Origin: Streptomyces sp. KMM 9044
Lineage (GTDB): Bacteria; Actinomycetota; Actinomycetes; Streptomycetales; Streptomycetaceae
DNA length: 64,000 nt
Assembly (NCBI RefSeq): GCF_024701375.2
Contig: NZ_CP113910.1
Span: 1,116,001 to 1,180,000, forward strand
Direction of reading: 5' to 3'
Shown here: positions 46,145 to 54,397 of the stretch, piece by piece
Layout: each line of letters begins with the position of its first letter
How positions within the stretch are numbered: the stretch's first letter is position 1
Notes under the pieces: model-generated
What the model was told of the DNA's origin: nothing
Seen by the model: only the letters and a program-made list of their open reading frames with translations
Databases searched by the model: none
Made by a program: the position numbers and the translations under genes

Positions 46145-46867
46145 TCACGAAATCTCACACGGCCAGGTGAACCCGGCGGCTCGTGACCCTCGCGGCGCGG
46201 CACGCCCGGCACCGGCCTGTACCCGTCCGGCGGTGAGGCGGCCGTCGAAGAGCTGGTCGAACTCGTTCAGTGCCGCCTCCCACTTGTTGTTCCAGCGTTT
46301 GCGGCCGCGGCCGGAGGGGGCGGGGGCGAGGGTGGCGAGGTAGATCCTCTTGAGTGCCGCCTGTTCGTTGGGGAAGTGTCCGCAGGCGGTGGCCGCGCGG
46401 CGGTAGCGGGCGTTGAGGGACTCGATGCTGTTGGTGCTGTGGACGACCTCGCGGATCGCGTCGGGGAAGGCCAGGAAGGGTACGAACTCGCTCCAGGCCC
46501 GCTGCCGGACGGCGGCGATCGAGCCGTACTTGTGGCCCCACTTGGCGTCGAACTCGTCGAGCCGCTCGCGGGCCCGGGCCCCGTTGACGCCGGTGTGGAC
46601 GGGCTTGAGGCCGGCGGCGACCTCGGGCCAGTCCCGCCTGGAGGCGTAGCGCAGGCTCTGGCGGATCAGGTGGACGACGCAGCGTTGCACGACGGTCCGG
46701 GGCCACACGTTCACGACCGCGTCCGGCAGGGCGGACAGTCCGTCGCAGACCAGCATGAGGACGTCCCTGACGCCGCGGTTGCGCGGGTCGGTGAGGACTT
46801 GCTGCCAGAATGTGGCGCCCTCTCCGCCGTCGCCGACCCACAATCCTGCCCGAACCGGGACGTCCAC
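46145..46867 (-). pseudogene. IS256-family transposase, C-terminal fragment
   Basis: About 240 residues remain: GLWVGDGGEGATFWQQVLTD, VCDGLSALPDAVVNVWP with a catalytic Asp, VQRCVVHLIRQSLRYAS, and STNSIESLNARYRRA with the Glu. The N-terminal third is missing upstream of about 46,867. This copy belongs to a different IS256 subgroup from the one at 43,868. No terminal repeats were recognised. Confidence 0.85.
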
Positions 46868-47016
46868 CCCAAAGCCGGACCGGCCCGATGTTCCGGACGA
46901 ATCGCGATCATGTAACAGCCCCTGCCGCAGAGGGTGCCATCTCCGTTTCGATGACCACTGTCAGCGCCGACCCTTACCATTCGCGCAGGTACCTCCACTT
47001 GGAGTAAGGAACGCCG

Positions 47017-47400
47017 ATGCCCAAGCGCGTGTTCGTCAGTTTCGACTATGACTACGACAAGAGCCTCAAAGAATTCCTGATCGGGCAGGCCAAGAACCCC
47101 GACTCGCCTTTCGAGGTACATGACTGGTCGATCAAGAAGGCGTCGTCTGTCTGGAAGGTCAAGGCTCGCGCCAGGATCCGAGCGTCCGACGTCGTCATCG
47201 TGATCTGCGGCGAGGACACGGACAAGGCTGTCGGCGTGGCCATCGAGCTCCAGATCGCCCAGGAGGAGGGGATCGCCTACTTCCTGCTGAACGGGTACAG
47301 CGGCCAGACCGGCAAGAAGCCGACCATCGCAAAGGCCAGCGACAAGCTCTACAAGTGGACGTGGCCTAACCTCAAAACGCTCGTCGGAGGGGCTCGGTGA
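47017..47400 (+). CDS. TIR-like (ThsB/MTH538-type) protein, first gene of a three-gene operon
   Basis: This 127-residue protein is a single compact domain: RVFVSFDYDYDKSLKEFLIG at the start, then EVHDWSI, RIRASDVVIVICGEDT and GVAIELQIAQEEGIAYFLL. The pattern is that of the MTH538/ThsB TIR-like family (PF08937), in which the domain makes or cleaves NAD-derived signals in Thoeris antiphage defence. AAGGA lies six bases before the ATG. The stop overlaps the next gene's GTG (GTGA), so the two are translationally coupled. No ThsA partner with a sirtuin or SLOG domain is nearby. The likely partner is the membrane protein that follows. Role in defence is inference. Confidence 0.8.
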   Translation: MPKRVFVSFDYDYDKSLKEFLIGQAKNPDSPFEVHDWSIKKASSVWKVKARARIRASDVVIVICGEDTDKAVGVAIELQIAQEEGIAYFLLNGYSGQTGKKPTIAKASDKLYKWTWPNLKTLVGGAR

Positions 47401-47864
47401 CAACGCCTCCCGACCCTGTCCAGCGTGCGGAGATCCTTGAGCTCTACAAGCTTGGCGTGGAGATGGCCGACCGCGTCTCCGCGCGCCGCGGGACCGCCAA
47501 CGCCTTCTTCCTCTCCGTCCAGACCGCCTTCGTCGCCCTCGTGGCTTTTGGGTTCCCCAAGCTTGAGGACTCCCCTTGGTGGGCGGTGGTGGCCGTGGCT
47601 CTCGCCGGCGTCACGCTGTCGGCTACCTGGTGGCTGCAGCTTCGCAGCTACCGGGAGCTCAACACTGCCAAGTTCAAGGGCATCAACAAGATCGAGGAGC
47701 GGCTCCCGGTCAAGATATTCGCTGACGAATGGGAGGAGCTGAAGCGCAATCCGATCACCGGTTGGCGCAAGCGCTACGCCGAGTTGGGTGATACAGAACG
47801 CGTCGTTCCTCTGGTGTTCGTGGCAGCGCATGTGCTGCTGCTTGTGGGCACACTAAGTGCGTGA
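47397..47864 (+). CDS. RipA-like two-helix membrane protein, partner of the TIR-like gene
   Basis: The 155-residue protein begins at a GTG overlapping the previous stop. It has an N-terminal amphipathic stretch (AEILELYKLGVEMADRVSARR), then two hydrophobic segments at about 37-54 (AFFLSVQTAFVALVAFGF) and 61-80 (WWAVVAVALAGVTLSATWW). A cytosolic stretch with RSYRELNTAKFKGINKIEER follows, and a third hydrophobic tail ends the protein. This layout and text match what I recall as RipA-family octameric membrane proteins. Paired with a TIR-like protein it could be a membrane effector opened by a nucleotide signal. That pairing is inference from gene order. Confidence 0.72.
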   Translation: MTTPPDPVQRAEILELYKLGVEMADRVSARRGTANAFFLSVQTAFVALVAFGFPKLEDSPWWAVVAVALAGVTLSATWWLQLRSYRELNTAKFKGINKIEERLPVKIFADEWEELKRNPITGWRKRYAELGDTERVVPLVFVAAHVLLLVGTLSA

Positions 47865-48163
47865 CCTACCTTGATCCGCTCGCTGACCTTATTCGGGCCT
47901 GCCTCCCGCCTGAAGCTGAACCTCCTGAGGACTCAGCCGCTCTGTTCCGCATCTATGCAGTGTTGCTGAAGGCCAAGGGGGAGCAGGTAACCGACGAGGA
48001 CGTCCACAATGCCTGGTCAGCCTGGATGCAGTCGGTCGACAGCACTCATGCGGCGCTCGTTCCCTTCGGGGAGCTCCCCCCGGAAACGCGTGCGTTCGAT
48101 GCCCCGTACGCCCAGGCCATCCGCGCAGCTGCTCGAAGAGTGAGCCGCAGCGCGGGCCCGTGA
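47861..48163 (+). CDS. Small soluble protein (DUF7701-like), third gene of the TIR operon
   Basis: The 100-residue protein starts at a GTG that overlaps the upstream stop by four bases (GTGA), the same coupling as the previous pair. It is helical and acidic: DPLADLIRACLPPEAEPPED, AVLLKAKGEQVTDEDVHNAW, HAALVPFGELPPETRAFD. I recall similar Streptomyces proteins as DUF7701, not with certainty. No catalytic motif is visible. The tight coupling suggests it belongs to the same functional unit, perhaps as a regulator or inhibitor. It ends 14 bases before the end of a convergent gene. Confidence 0.68.
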   Translation: MTYLDPLADLIRACLPPEAEPPEDSAALFRIYAVLLKAKGEQVTDEDVHNAWSAWMQSVDSTHAALVPFGELPPETRAFDAPYAQAIRAAARRVSRSAGP

Positions 48164-48176
48164 TGCTGCCGGATCC

Positions 48177-49109
48177 TCAGCGGAGCTGGGCGAAGACGGG
48201 CTCCAGCGCCTTCCTGACGAACTCCACCCGAACCTCGGACCCGCGTATGAGCGGCATGGGCGCACGGTGGAAGTCGATGAAGTGTGGGGTCCAGCCGGGC
48301 CCGAAGAAGAGCGCGCCTCGTACGCTCATGCGGCTATGCCGAAGGCCGAGAGCCGGGGGATCCAGGAGCGCCGGGAGGTTGATACGTGGGTGCGCCCGCT
48401 GTCGGAAATGCTCGTACGCGTCCTCTGGACCGGAGGGCACGAGGAGCAACAGCCGTTCCGGTCCCACCTGCGCCAACGCCTGTTCGAACTCCCACCAGAC
48501 CCCCTCGGTCGTGCCCAGGCGTAGCACGATAAGGCGGGCTCCGGTCATGAGCTCGATGACCCGGTTCTGCCAGTCCTCGTCCATGTATAAACGATGCGCA
48601 CCCAGCAGCGGAAGCTGCTCGCCGGGCTGTCCGACAGCTATGACTGGCCCCGCTGAGGACAGCGCCAAGGTGAGCTCCTGCTCCTCGGTGAACTGCCGGA
48701 AGCCGATGGCATACGACCCCGCCAGATGGGACGACTTCGTGACGGAGTCGTCTTCGAACGAGCGCAGGTACAGGACAGGGGCCCGGCTGTCGCCGGCGGT
48801 GACCTCCTCGGCGGGGGCTTGCAGATGCTGTTGGCCCCGGGAGTAGAGCAGGCCCCCGGTGCCGCAGATCACACCACCGCCGATGAGGACAATGACCATG
48901 TTACTCAGGACCGCGTCGAGGAAGCCCCCCGTGCCCGAGATGAACAGCCGCGCGCCGTAGACGCCGAGCGACCCGATCAGGAGGAGGGCGCTGCCCGTGG
49001 CCATGAGAACGCGCCCTTTGAGCCGCGACTGCTGCGGAGGCGTATCGGCACCGGCTGCCCCGCCGACCCCGTTTACCCCGCCGTGCGGCTCGTGCTGTGG
49101 TGACGTCAT
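48177..49109 (-). CDS. Two-helix membrane protein with a Rossmann-like cytosolic domain
   Basis: I start at the ATG at 49,109, which follows GGGAGGGAGAG. The longer upstream frame belongs to a kinase remnant. The 310-residue product has hydrophobic segments at about 34-57 and 63-90. A soluble domain follows with VLYLRSFEDD, TEEQELTLALSSAGPVIAVG, LGAHRLYMDEDWQNRVIELM, ARLIVLRLGTTEGVWWEFEQ and LLLLVPSGPEDAYEHFR. This order of strands and the GTTEGVWWE segment recall TIR-like or nucleoside-deoxyribosyltransferase-like folds found fused to membrane helices in actinomycetes. I cannot name the family. The gene converges on the TIR operon, 14 bases apart. Confidence 0.7.
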   Translation of the reverse strand: MTSPQHEPHGGVNGVGGAAGADTPPQQSRLKGRVLMATGSALLLIGSLGVYGARLFISGTGGFLDAVLSNMVIVLIGGGVICGTGGLLYSRGQQHLQAPAEEVTAGDSRAPVLYLRSFEDDSVTKSSHLAGSYAIGFRQFTEEQELTLALSSAGPVIAVGQPGEQLPLLGAHRLYMDEDWQNRVIELMTGARLIVLRLGTTEGVWWEFEQALAQVGPERLLLLVPSGPEDAYEHFRQRAHPRINLPALLDPPALGLRHSRMSVRGALFFGPGWTPHFIDFHRAPMPLIRGSEVRVEFVRKALEPVFAQLR

Positions 49110-49156
49110 GCACTCTCTCCCTCCCCAAGAAGCCCATGGTGCGCCGAGACGATCCG

Positions 49157-49590
49157 GGCGTCGAGAGCGCGGCGAGCACATCGTTGTTGCGCACCGACAA
49201 CGCGTCGTTCTCATTCACCACGGGCACGATGCCCAGTTCGAGGGTGTGCTCCAGGGCCGCGCGGACCGGTTCCGAGTGTGGTGGGTCACAGATGTCCTGC
49301 GGTGTCAGCAGGAACTGAGCGCAGGACATGCCTTGTCGCGCGAACGCCTCCCGGATGCCCTGGAAGTGCGGTCCTTGTCCCACGGCGGCCAGGACCTGAC
49401 GGCGCGTGGCGTCCTCGTTCCCAGCGCCGGCGAGGTCCTCGCGACCGATGGCTATGGCGCCGGACGCGACGACCAGCGCGGAAAACCCTCGCGTGAAGAG
49501 GGCTCGCACCATGGAGGCAACGATGTCGGTCTTCTCGACGGACAGTTTGCCCGCCTCGACGAGGGACGAACACGGCAGCTGTAAGTCTTG
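49157..49590 (-). pseudogene. Glutamate 5-kinase-like (amino acid kinase) fragment
   Basis: The minus strand encodes SALVVASGAIAIGREDLAG, QVLAAVGQGPHFQGIREAFA, CAQFLLTPQDI and LGIVPVVNENDALSVRNND, which track the central part of ProB-type kinases. The N-terminal nucleotide-binding start is absent, because upstream reading hits a stop beside the IS4 remnant. The text diverges after VLAAL near 49,157, before the rest of the kinase. It is truncated on both sides and should be non-functional. It could be a remnant of a chromosomal proB-like gene or of a biosynthetic amino acid kinase. Confidence 0.7.
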
Positions 49591-49611
49591 ATCGTCTGGC
49601 TCCGGTCATGT

Positions 49612-49715
49612 CAACACCGTTGCGTTTGAGTCTTGAGCCGCAGGTCAAGCCCTGGTGAATGACGCAACGGGACGTCCTGATAGATCAACTTGTTGTCTAC
49701 AACACCGTTGCGTTT
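49612..49715. repeat. Two direct copies of an IS4-type end, 88 bp apart
   Basis: CAACACCGTTGCGTTT occurs at 49,612-49,627 and again at 49,700-49,715. The inner copy lies at the end of the IS4-type transposase gene. The outer copy may be the end of a second, lost element or the edge of a duplicated terminus. Confidence 0.55.
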
Positions 49716-50737
49716 ACGTCCGTGAGCGGTTCGCAAGTCCGTGCTCGAAGAACGTGACGGTGGCGTGGACGGTGTAGTTCTGGCTGGTCGTGGGGTGTTG
49801 TCCGGCGTTCGGTCCGTACTTGCTGGTGGGGTTCTTGCGGGTGCGGGCCTTGACGCGTTGACGGCGGTGGGCGGGGTGCAGGGCGTCGAGGACAGCCCGG
49901 CCGATCGTGCCGGCGAGGTCGGCGGGTCCCGTGGGGGGCAGGATTCCGGTCGCGGTGGTGACGGTGTCGGCGGCGGTGGTCTGCAGGACGGTGAAGCCGA
50001 TGCGGTCCATGTCCAGCCCGGGCCGGGTGCAGGCGGTGTCGGAAGCGGCACGGATCAGGGCCTGGTAGGTGGTGAGCAGGGCATAGAGCTCCTGGTCGAG
50101 GCCGGTCAGGCTGCGGGAGCGCAGGACACGGCCGTCCAGCATCGTTGCCTTGATCGAGAAGTACGTCGTCTCCGACTGCCACCGCTCGTGGTAGAGATCC
50201 ACGAGCCTGGAAGCTGGGTGGGCGGTCGGGTCCAGGAGGCTGGTGAGCAGGCGCCACTGCTCGGTGCGCACAGTGCCGTCGGACAGGGTCACGGTGATGG
50301 ACGTCTCGATGACGCGGACGGTCAGCAGGACGGGCAGAACGCCGTAGCCGATCCGGGCCAGGTGGGAGCCGTCGTCCAGGTGCCGGAAGGGGGTGGCGAT
50401 CCGGCGGGCGGAGGAGCGCACCAGGAACTGGGCGCCGGTGGCGTGAACATCCCGGACGAACTCGTTCGCGTCGAAGCCGGCATCGGCCAGCAGAAGCATC
50501 GTGCGGTCCAGCACACTCAACAGGCGTCCCACGTAGGCGAGTTCGCTGTCAGTCTCGGGGCCGAAGGCGGCGGCCGGCACGGCACGGGTGCCGCACTCGA
50601 CCAGGACCACCAGTCGCATCAGCGGGTAGCCGAACTCCACGCTCTCGCCCACCCGCTTGGGATAGCGCCAGGTGAGAGCCTTCTCGTCGGGCACGTGCAG
50701 CAAGGTGCCGTCCACGGCCACAGTCCGAAACCCTCGA
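49714..50737 (-). pseudogene. IS4-family transposase, N-terminus missing
   Basis: About 335 residues remain, with VAVDGTLLHVPDEK (first Asp), LLLADAGFDANEF (second Asp) and YHERWQSETTYFSIK (the YREK-like Glu motif), so the catalytic triad is kept. Family members have roughly 100 more residues at the N-terminus. The coding sequence stops at the left end of the IS630 element, and beyond that element lies an integrase remnant. The 5' end was therefore lost by deletion or by an earlier rearrangement. Confidence 0.85.
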
Positions 50738-50739
50738 TA

Positions 50740-51902
50740 GTGTCCTGAGTCTCAGAAGCACCGCATATTTAGGGTTTGGGGTTCGGTAGGCGGTTGAGGT
50801 AGCCGGCGAGGCGTTCGAAGATCTCGTCGGCGGACTTGGTCCAGGTGAACGGCTTGGGGTCTTCGTTCCAGTGGGCGATCCAGTCGCGGATGTCTTTCTC
50901 CGGCGCCTGGACGTTCTTGTGGACGCCGCGCCGGGTCTGCTTGTCCGTCAGCAGGCCGAACCAGCGCTCTACTTGGTTGAGCCAGGAGGAACTGGTGGGC
51001 GTGAAGTGCATGTGGAAGCGCGGGTGTGCCAGGAGCCACTTCTGGATGGCGGGGGTCTTGTGGGTGGCGTAGTTGTCGCAGATCAGGTGGACGTCGAGTC
51101 CGGCGGGGACTTCCTTGTCGAGCTTGGCGAGGAACTTTTTGAACTCGCTGGCGCGGTGGCGGCGGTGCAGGGAGCCGATGACCTCGCCGGTGGCGGTGTT
51201 GAGCGCCGCGAACAAGGTGGTGACGCCGCCGCGCAGGTAGTCGTGGGTGCGGCACTCGGGCATGCCGGGCATCATCGGCAGCACCGGCGCCGAGCGGTCC
51301 AGCGCCTGTATCCGGGACTTCTCATCGACGCAGAGCACGACGGCGCGCTCGGGCGGATCGAGGTACAGGCCCACCACGTCGCGGACCTTCTCGATGAACT
51401 GCGGGTCCTTGCTCAGCTTGAAGGTGTCGACCTGGTGCGGCTTGAGGCCGAAGGTGCGCCAGATCCGCGAGACCGTCGACTGGCTCAGCCCGCTCTGTTT
51501 CGCCATCTCCCGGGTGGACCAGTGCGTGGCCCCCTTCGGTGTCGTTTCCAGCGTTCGCACGATCACGTCCTCGACCTGCTCGTCCGTCACCGTGCGGGCA
51601 GGCCGCGGCCGTTTCTCGTCGGCCAGGCCCTCCAGCCGGTTGACCGCGAACCGCTTGCGCCACGTGGCCACCGTGGTCGGATGGATCCCGAGGTCCGCGC
51701 CGACCCGGGTGTTCGACAGCCCGTCGGCACACGCGAGGACGATCCGGCAGCGCAGCGCCAGAGCCTGCGCGGACGTCGCCCGCCGCGACCAGCGCAGCAA
51801 CGTCTCACGCTCGGCATCCGTCAGAACCACTTCGACCGTCGGCCGACCCATGCGCGCCATGAGCCAAGCATACTTCTATGGCTTTTCTAAGACTCAGGAC
51901 AC
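50740..51902 (-). mobile_element. Complete IS630-family element
   Basis: The ends are GTGTCCTGAGTCTCAGAAG on the left and, read inward from the right, GTGTCCTGAGTCTTAGAAAA. The element is flanked by TA on both sides (50,738-50,739 and 51,903-51,904), the hallmark of IS630/Tc1 insertion. It is 1,163 bp and holds one intact transposase gene. Its insertion falls at the junction of the IS4 remnant and an integrase remnant. Confidence 0.92.
50769..51860 (-). CDS. IS630-family transposase
   Basis: The 363-residue protein is complete. The N-terminal helix-turn-helix region reads NTRVGADLGIHPTTVATWRK, followed by a second one near GLSQSTVSRIWRTFGL. The DDE residues sit in VLCVDEKSRIQAL, HLICDNYATHKTP and SSWLNQVERWFGLL. 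With intact ends and TA duplication, this copy is likely active or recently active. Confidence 0.93.
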   Translation of the reverse strand: MARMGRPTVEVVLTDAERETLLRWSRRATSAQALALRCRIVLACADGLSNTRVGADLGIHPTTVATWRKRFAVNRLEGLADEKRPRPARTVTDEQVEDVIVRTLETTPKGATHWSTREMAKQSGLSQSTVSRIWRTFGLKPHQVDTFKLSKDPQFIEKVRDVVGLYLDPPERAVVLCVDEKSRIQALDRSAPVLPMMPGMPECRTHDYLRGGVTTLFAALNTATGEVIGSLHRRHRASEFKKFLAKLDKEVPAGLDVHLICDNYATHKTPAIQKWLLAHPRFHMHFTPTSSSWLNQVERWFGLLTDKQTRRGVHKNVQAPEKDIRDWIAHWNEDPKPFTWTKSADEIFERLAGYLNRLPNPKP

Positions 51903-51904
51903 TA

Positions 51905-52355
51905 GTCCTGCGCGGTTGAGGAGTCGGCTGAAGCTGCGGGTGAGGTTGGCGGGTTCGAGAGGACCGCCGGCAGGGGTGGTGAACACGAGGCTGTTGCCCG
52001 ACCAGCTCGCGCCCGCGGCCCGGCGTGCTTCCTCCTGCTGTTCCCGGTGGGTCTTCAGGGAGTTGACGCATTCGGTGGGGAGGACGATGCGACGTTCGGA
52101 TGTGCGGGTCTTGGTGTGCAGGATGGTCAAGCCGCCGGTGCGGGTGCGCTGGAGGGAACGGTGGATGACGGCGGTTCCCGTGTTGAGGTCGAGGTCGTCC
52201 CAGTGCAGACCAAGGAGTTCGCCCTTGCGGAGCCCGGTGCGCAGGGCGAGTTCGTACAGCGCGTGGAGCCGGTCGCTGCTGGCTGCGTGGAGGAACTGCC
52301 GGGCCTCGCTCGCGGTGAACGGCCTGAAGCGCCGGGGCGGTTCAAAAAGACCCAC
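51905..52355 (-). pseudogene. Tyrosine recombinase (integrase) fragment
   Basis: About 150 residues of the catalytic domain remain: FTASEARQFLHAASSDRLHA, ALRTGLRKGELLGLHWDDLD with the first catalytic Arg, HTKTRTSERRIVLP with the Lys region, and SGNSLVFTTPAGGPLEPANL. The His-x-x-Arg box and the catalytic Tyr are missing because the frame is cut by the IS630 end at 51,902. The N-terminal arm-binding domain is also missing. It resembles the integrases of pSAM2-type actinomycete integrative elements and suggests that such an element once resided here. Confidence 0.82.
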
Positions 52356-52377
52356 CCTGGCTGTCAGCGACGCTGTT

Positions 52378-52413
52378 GCGCGGTGGCCCGCCGAAGTCGG
52401 CGGGCCACCGCGC
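52378..52413. terminator. Very strong hairpin, likely terminator
   Basis: Seventeen bases at 52,378-52,394 (beginning GCGCGGTGGCCC) pair perfectly with 52,397-52,413 around a two-base centre. It lies 20 bases beyond the stop of the small minus-strand gene at 52,433, so it probably terminates that transcript. A T-tract is absent. Confidence 0.65.
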
Positions 52414-52432
52414 TAAGAAGGGTATGTAGCCG

Positions 52433-52693
52433 TCAGTCCTCCTCCAGCAGCCCGAATTCCTCAGGCAGAGCGAGCATGGATCGCTGCCTGACCGGGTCGG
52501 TCTCTGACTGCGCGGCGATGTGAATCAGCGTGACGAGGTTCGCGCGCCCCTCGGGGGTCAGTTCCCTGGCCATGGCCGCCACAGGCTCGACCAGCGCTGC
52601 GGCGACGTCCGGGTCCAGCTCGTCATCGTCCGTAAGGTCGATGGAAACCAGCAGAGTCGCGAAGGCTCTCGCCATAAACTGCTCAGTGTTCAT
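52433..52693 (-). CDS. Small acidic protein of unknown function
   Basis: The 86-residue protein (MNTEQFMARAFATLLVSIDL, TDDDELDPDVAAALVEPVAA, ALPEEFGLLEED) is helical and acidic with no membrane segment. The ATG at 52,693 is preferred to the TTG one codon earlier. It is followed by a strong hairpin. Nothing in the sequence or neighbourhood suggests a function. It lies between an integrase remnant and an ISKra4 element and may be cargo of the former integrative element. Confidence 0.55.
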   Translation of the reverse strand: MNTEQFMARAFATLLVSIDLTDDDELDPDVAAALVEPVAAMARELTPEGRANLVTLIHIAAQSETDPVRQRSMLALPEEFGLLEED

Positions 52694-52748
52694 CAAGGTA
52701 CAACCCTTACTCTGATATTGGTGATCATGAGCGAGCCGAGGACCCGGC

Positions 52749-54378
52749 GCGCTCTTCTGGCTTGGGTGCGGATCCTTCTGGGGGAAGGTCGTTGATCAGG
52801 CTCCGAGTTGGTAATCCCGCTGTTCGGGGTAGGTGCGCTGGTGCTCGCGGGTGTGGTGGTAGGCGAGGTAGTCGTCGAGGTCTCCGTTGGCGTGGACGGC
52901 GCGGAGTTTGAGTACGGCTTCGGCGCTGTCGAGGCCCCAGCGGGCGCCGGTGATGTCGAGGCGGTCACCGATGAGGTGGCGGCAGGCTCCCTCGACGGAA
53001 CCGGTCGCGATCGGCCACCCGTTCTTCAGCGCGATGTCGTAGCGGAGTCGGGCGAGGTGCCCGGTCAGGTAGCGGACACAGGTGCCGACGGCCTCGCGCT
53101 TGGAGCCGGTGAGCTGGTCTTTCTCGGCCTGCGTGGTCATCTCGCGGGTGACGCGGGCGGCGTGTCCGTGCAGGATCGCGGTGAGTTTCTCCGCGGCGAA
53201 GGTCTCCGCGGCCTCGCTGCCGACCGGGTGGAAGGCGTGGGCGGCCGTCCAGAGGTATTCCGCGACATGCACGAAGTCGATCAGGACGTGGATCGTCGCC
53301 TTGCGCCGCCGTGCCTCGGCCTCGACCAGATCGAGTTGGTGGTGGGCGCCGTCGACGAGGACGAGCCAGGGCCGCAGGTGGCCCCGGTCGCGGTCGGCGG
53401 CCTGGGTGAACGCCTCGGCGATCACGTCGGCCGGGTCGTGGATGAGCGAGGCGGTGCACCACCGGTTGACCGCCTTCGGGCCGGGACTGGGCGTGCGCAG
53501 GCCGCTGCGACCGCCCGGCGGGTGGACGATGTCGTGCGGACGACGCACGGCGGGGACGGTGTCGTGGACGCAGGCGATCGTCGCCATCCGTTTCCTGTCC
53601 GGTTTCTCACCCGGCGCGAGCCGGGCCTGTCGGCCGCGGCGCTTCTTGGCCTCGGCGGCCCGCCGGGTGGCCTCGCGCAACGCTTCGGGCCGCATCACCA
53701 CACCCTTGCCGTCGACCTGGATGACCAGGGGCATGTCGGCCGTGCACGCGGGGGCGATCTTGTGGTGGTAGAAGGCGTCGATGTCGACGGCGGCCTCAAC
53801 GACCAGGGATTCGGCCCGTCGCTTGCCCAGGACCTTCCCGCACCGGTCGGTGACCGCCGAGACGGCCTGGTCGTAGGAGGAGCGGACCGCTTCGCGGACA
53901 GCGAGGCGTTTGATGCCGTGACTGTACCGGCCGTGCGGCAGCGACAACCGCGCGTCCGCCGGGTGCGCATTGGCCCGCCCCCGGCTCCGCCAGGCGCACC
54001 GGGTCACGGTCACCTTTCCGAACAGACAGGTCAGCTGCCGTTCGTGTCCCCGCTCGCGGTACGGTCGCCTCTCTCCGTCCGCACCGAGGACCGGCTCCGG
54101 CGGCGGGTGCTGTTCTTCGCGGACCGCGCGCAGATCGAGGTGGTCCTGGAAGAAGCGGCGCAGGATCTCCCTGCCGTCGACCTCGATCAGACGCTCCACC
54201 GCGGCGTGGTCCAGCTCGGCGGTCTCACGCGCCGACAGCCGTGCTGCCAGCGACTTCACCGCCTCCATCGAGCAGGCAAACGGGTCGGGGACATCGCTGG
54301 TGCCGTAGCGTTCCATCCGGGCTCTTCTTCCTGATGTTCGTTTCGGTTCGCACCTACGAATGTAGGGAGAAGAGCCCC
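52749..54378 (-). mobile_element. ISKra4-family element
   Basis: Approximate ends come from similar text: GCGCTCTTCTGGCTTGGGTGCG on the left, read from 52,749, and GGGCTCTTCTCCCTAC on the right, read inward from 54,378, followed by GTAGGTGCGAACC. The repeats are imperfect and the boundaries are my estimate. The element is about 1.63 kb and carries one intact transposase gene. Confidence 0.6.
52796..54316 (-). CDS. ISKra4-family transposase
   Basis: The 506-residue protein is complete, with AGGAAGAAGAG before its ATG. Family features include RQLTCLFGKVTVTRCAWRSR, VIQVDGKGVVMRPEALREAT (first Asp), PWLVLVDGAHHQLDLVEAEA (second Asp), and the C-terminal ATGSVEGACRHLIGDRLDIT with the catalytic Glu, followed by TGARWGL. 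Length and motifs are normal for the family, so the copy may be functional. Confidence 0.88.
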   Translation of the reverse strand: MERYGTSDVPDPFACSMEAVKSLAARLSARETAELDHAAVERLIEVDGREILRRFFQDHLDLRAVREEQHPPPEPVLGADGERRPYRERGHERQLTCLFGKVTVTRCAWRSRGRANAHPADARLSLPHGRYSHGIKRLAVREAVRSSYDQAVSAVTDRCGKVLGKRRAESLVVEAAVDIDAFYHHKIAPACTADMPLVIQVDGKGVVMRPEALREATRRAAEAKKRRGRQARLAPGEKPDRKRMATIACVHDTVPAVRRPHDIVHPPGGRSGLRTPSPGPKAVNRWCTASLIHDPADVIAEAFTQAADRDRGHLRPWLVLVDGAHHQLDLVEAEARRRKATIHVLIDFVHVAEYLWTAAHAFHPVGSEAAETFAAEKLTAILHGHAARVTREMTTQAEKDQLTGSKREAVGTCVRYLTGHLARLRYDIALKNGWPIATGSVEGACRHLIGDRLDITGARWGLDSAEAVLKLRAVHANGDLDDYLAYHHTREHQRTYPEQRDYQLGA

Positions 54379-54397
54379 TTGAACACCGGGAGTTGAC

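Noticed and set aside
45373..46170. A 265-codon plus-strand frame in the gap before the IS256 fragment.
   Set aside because: No recognisable family, no ribosome-binding site, and it crosses a strong hairpin and runs into the transposase fragment on the other strand.
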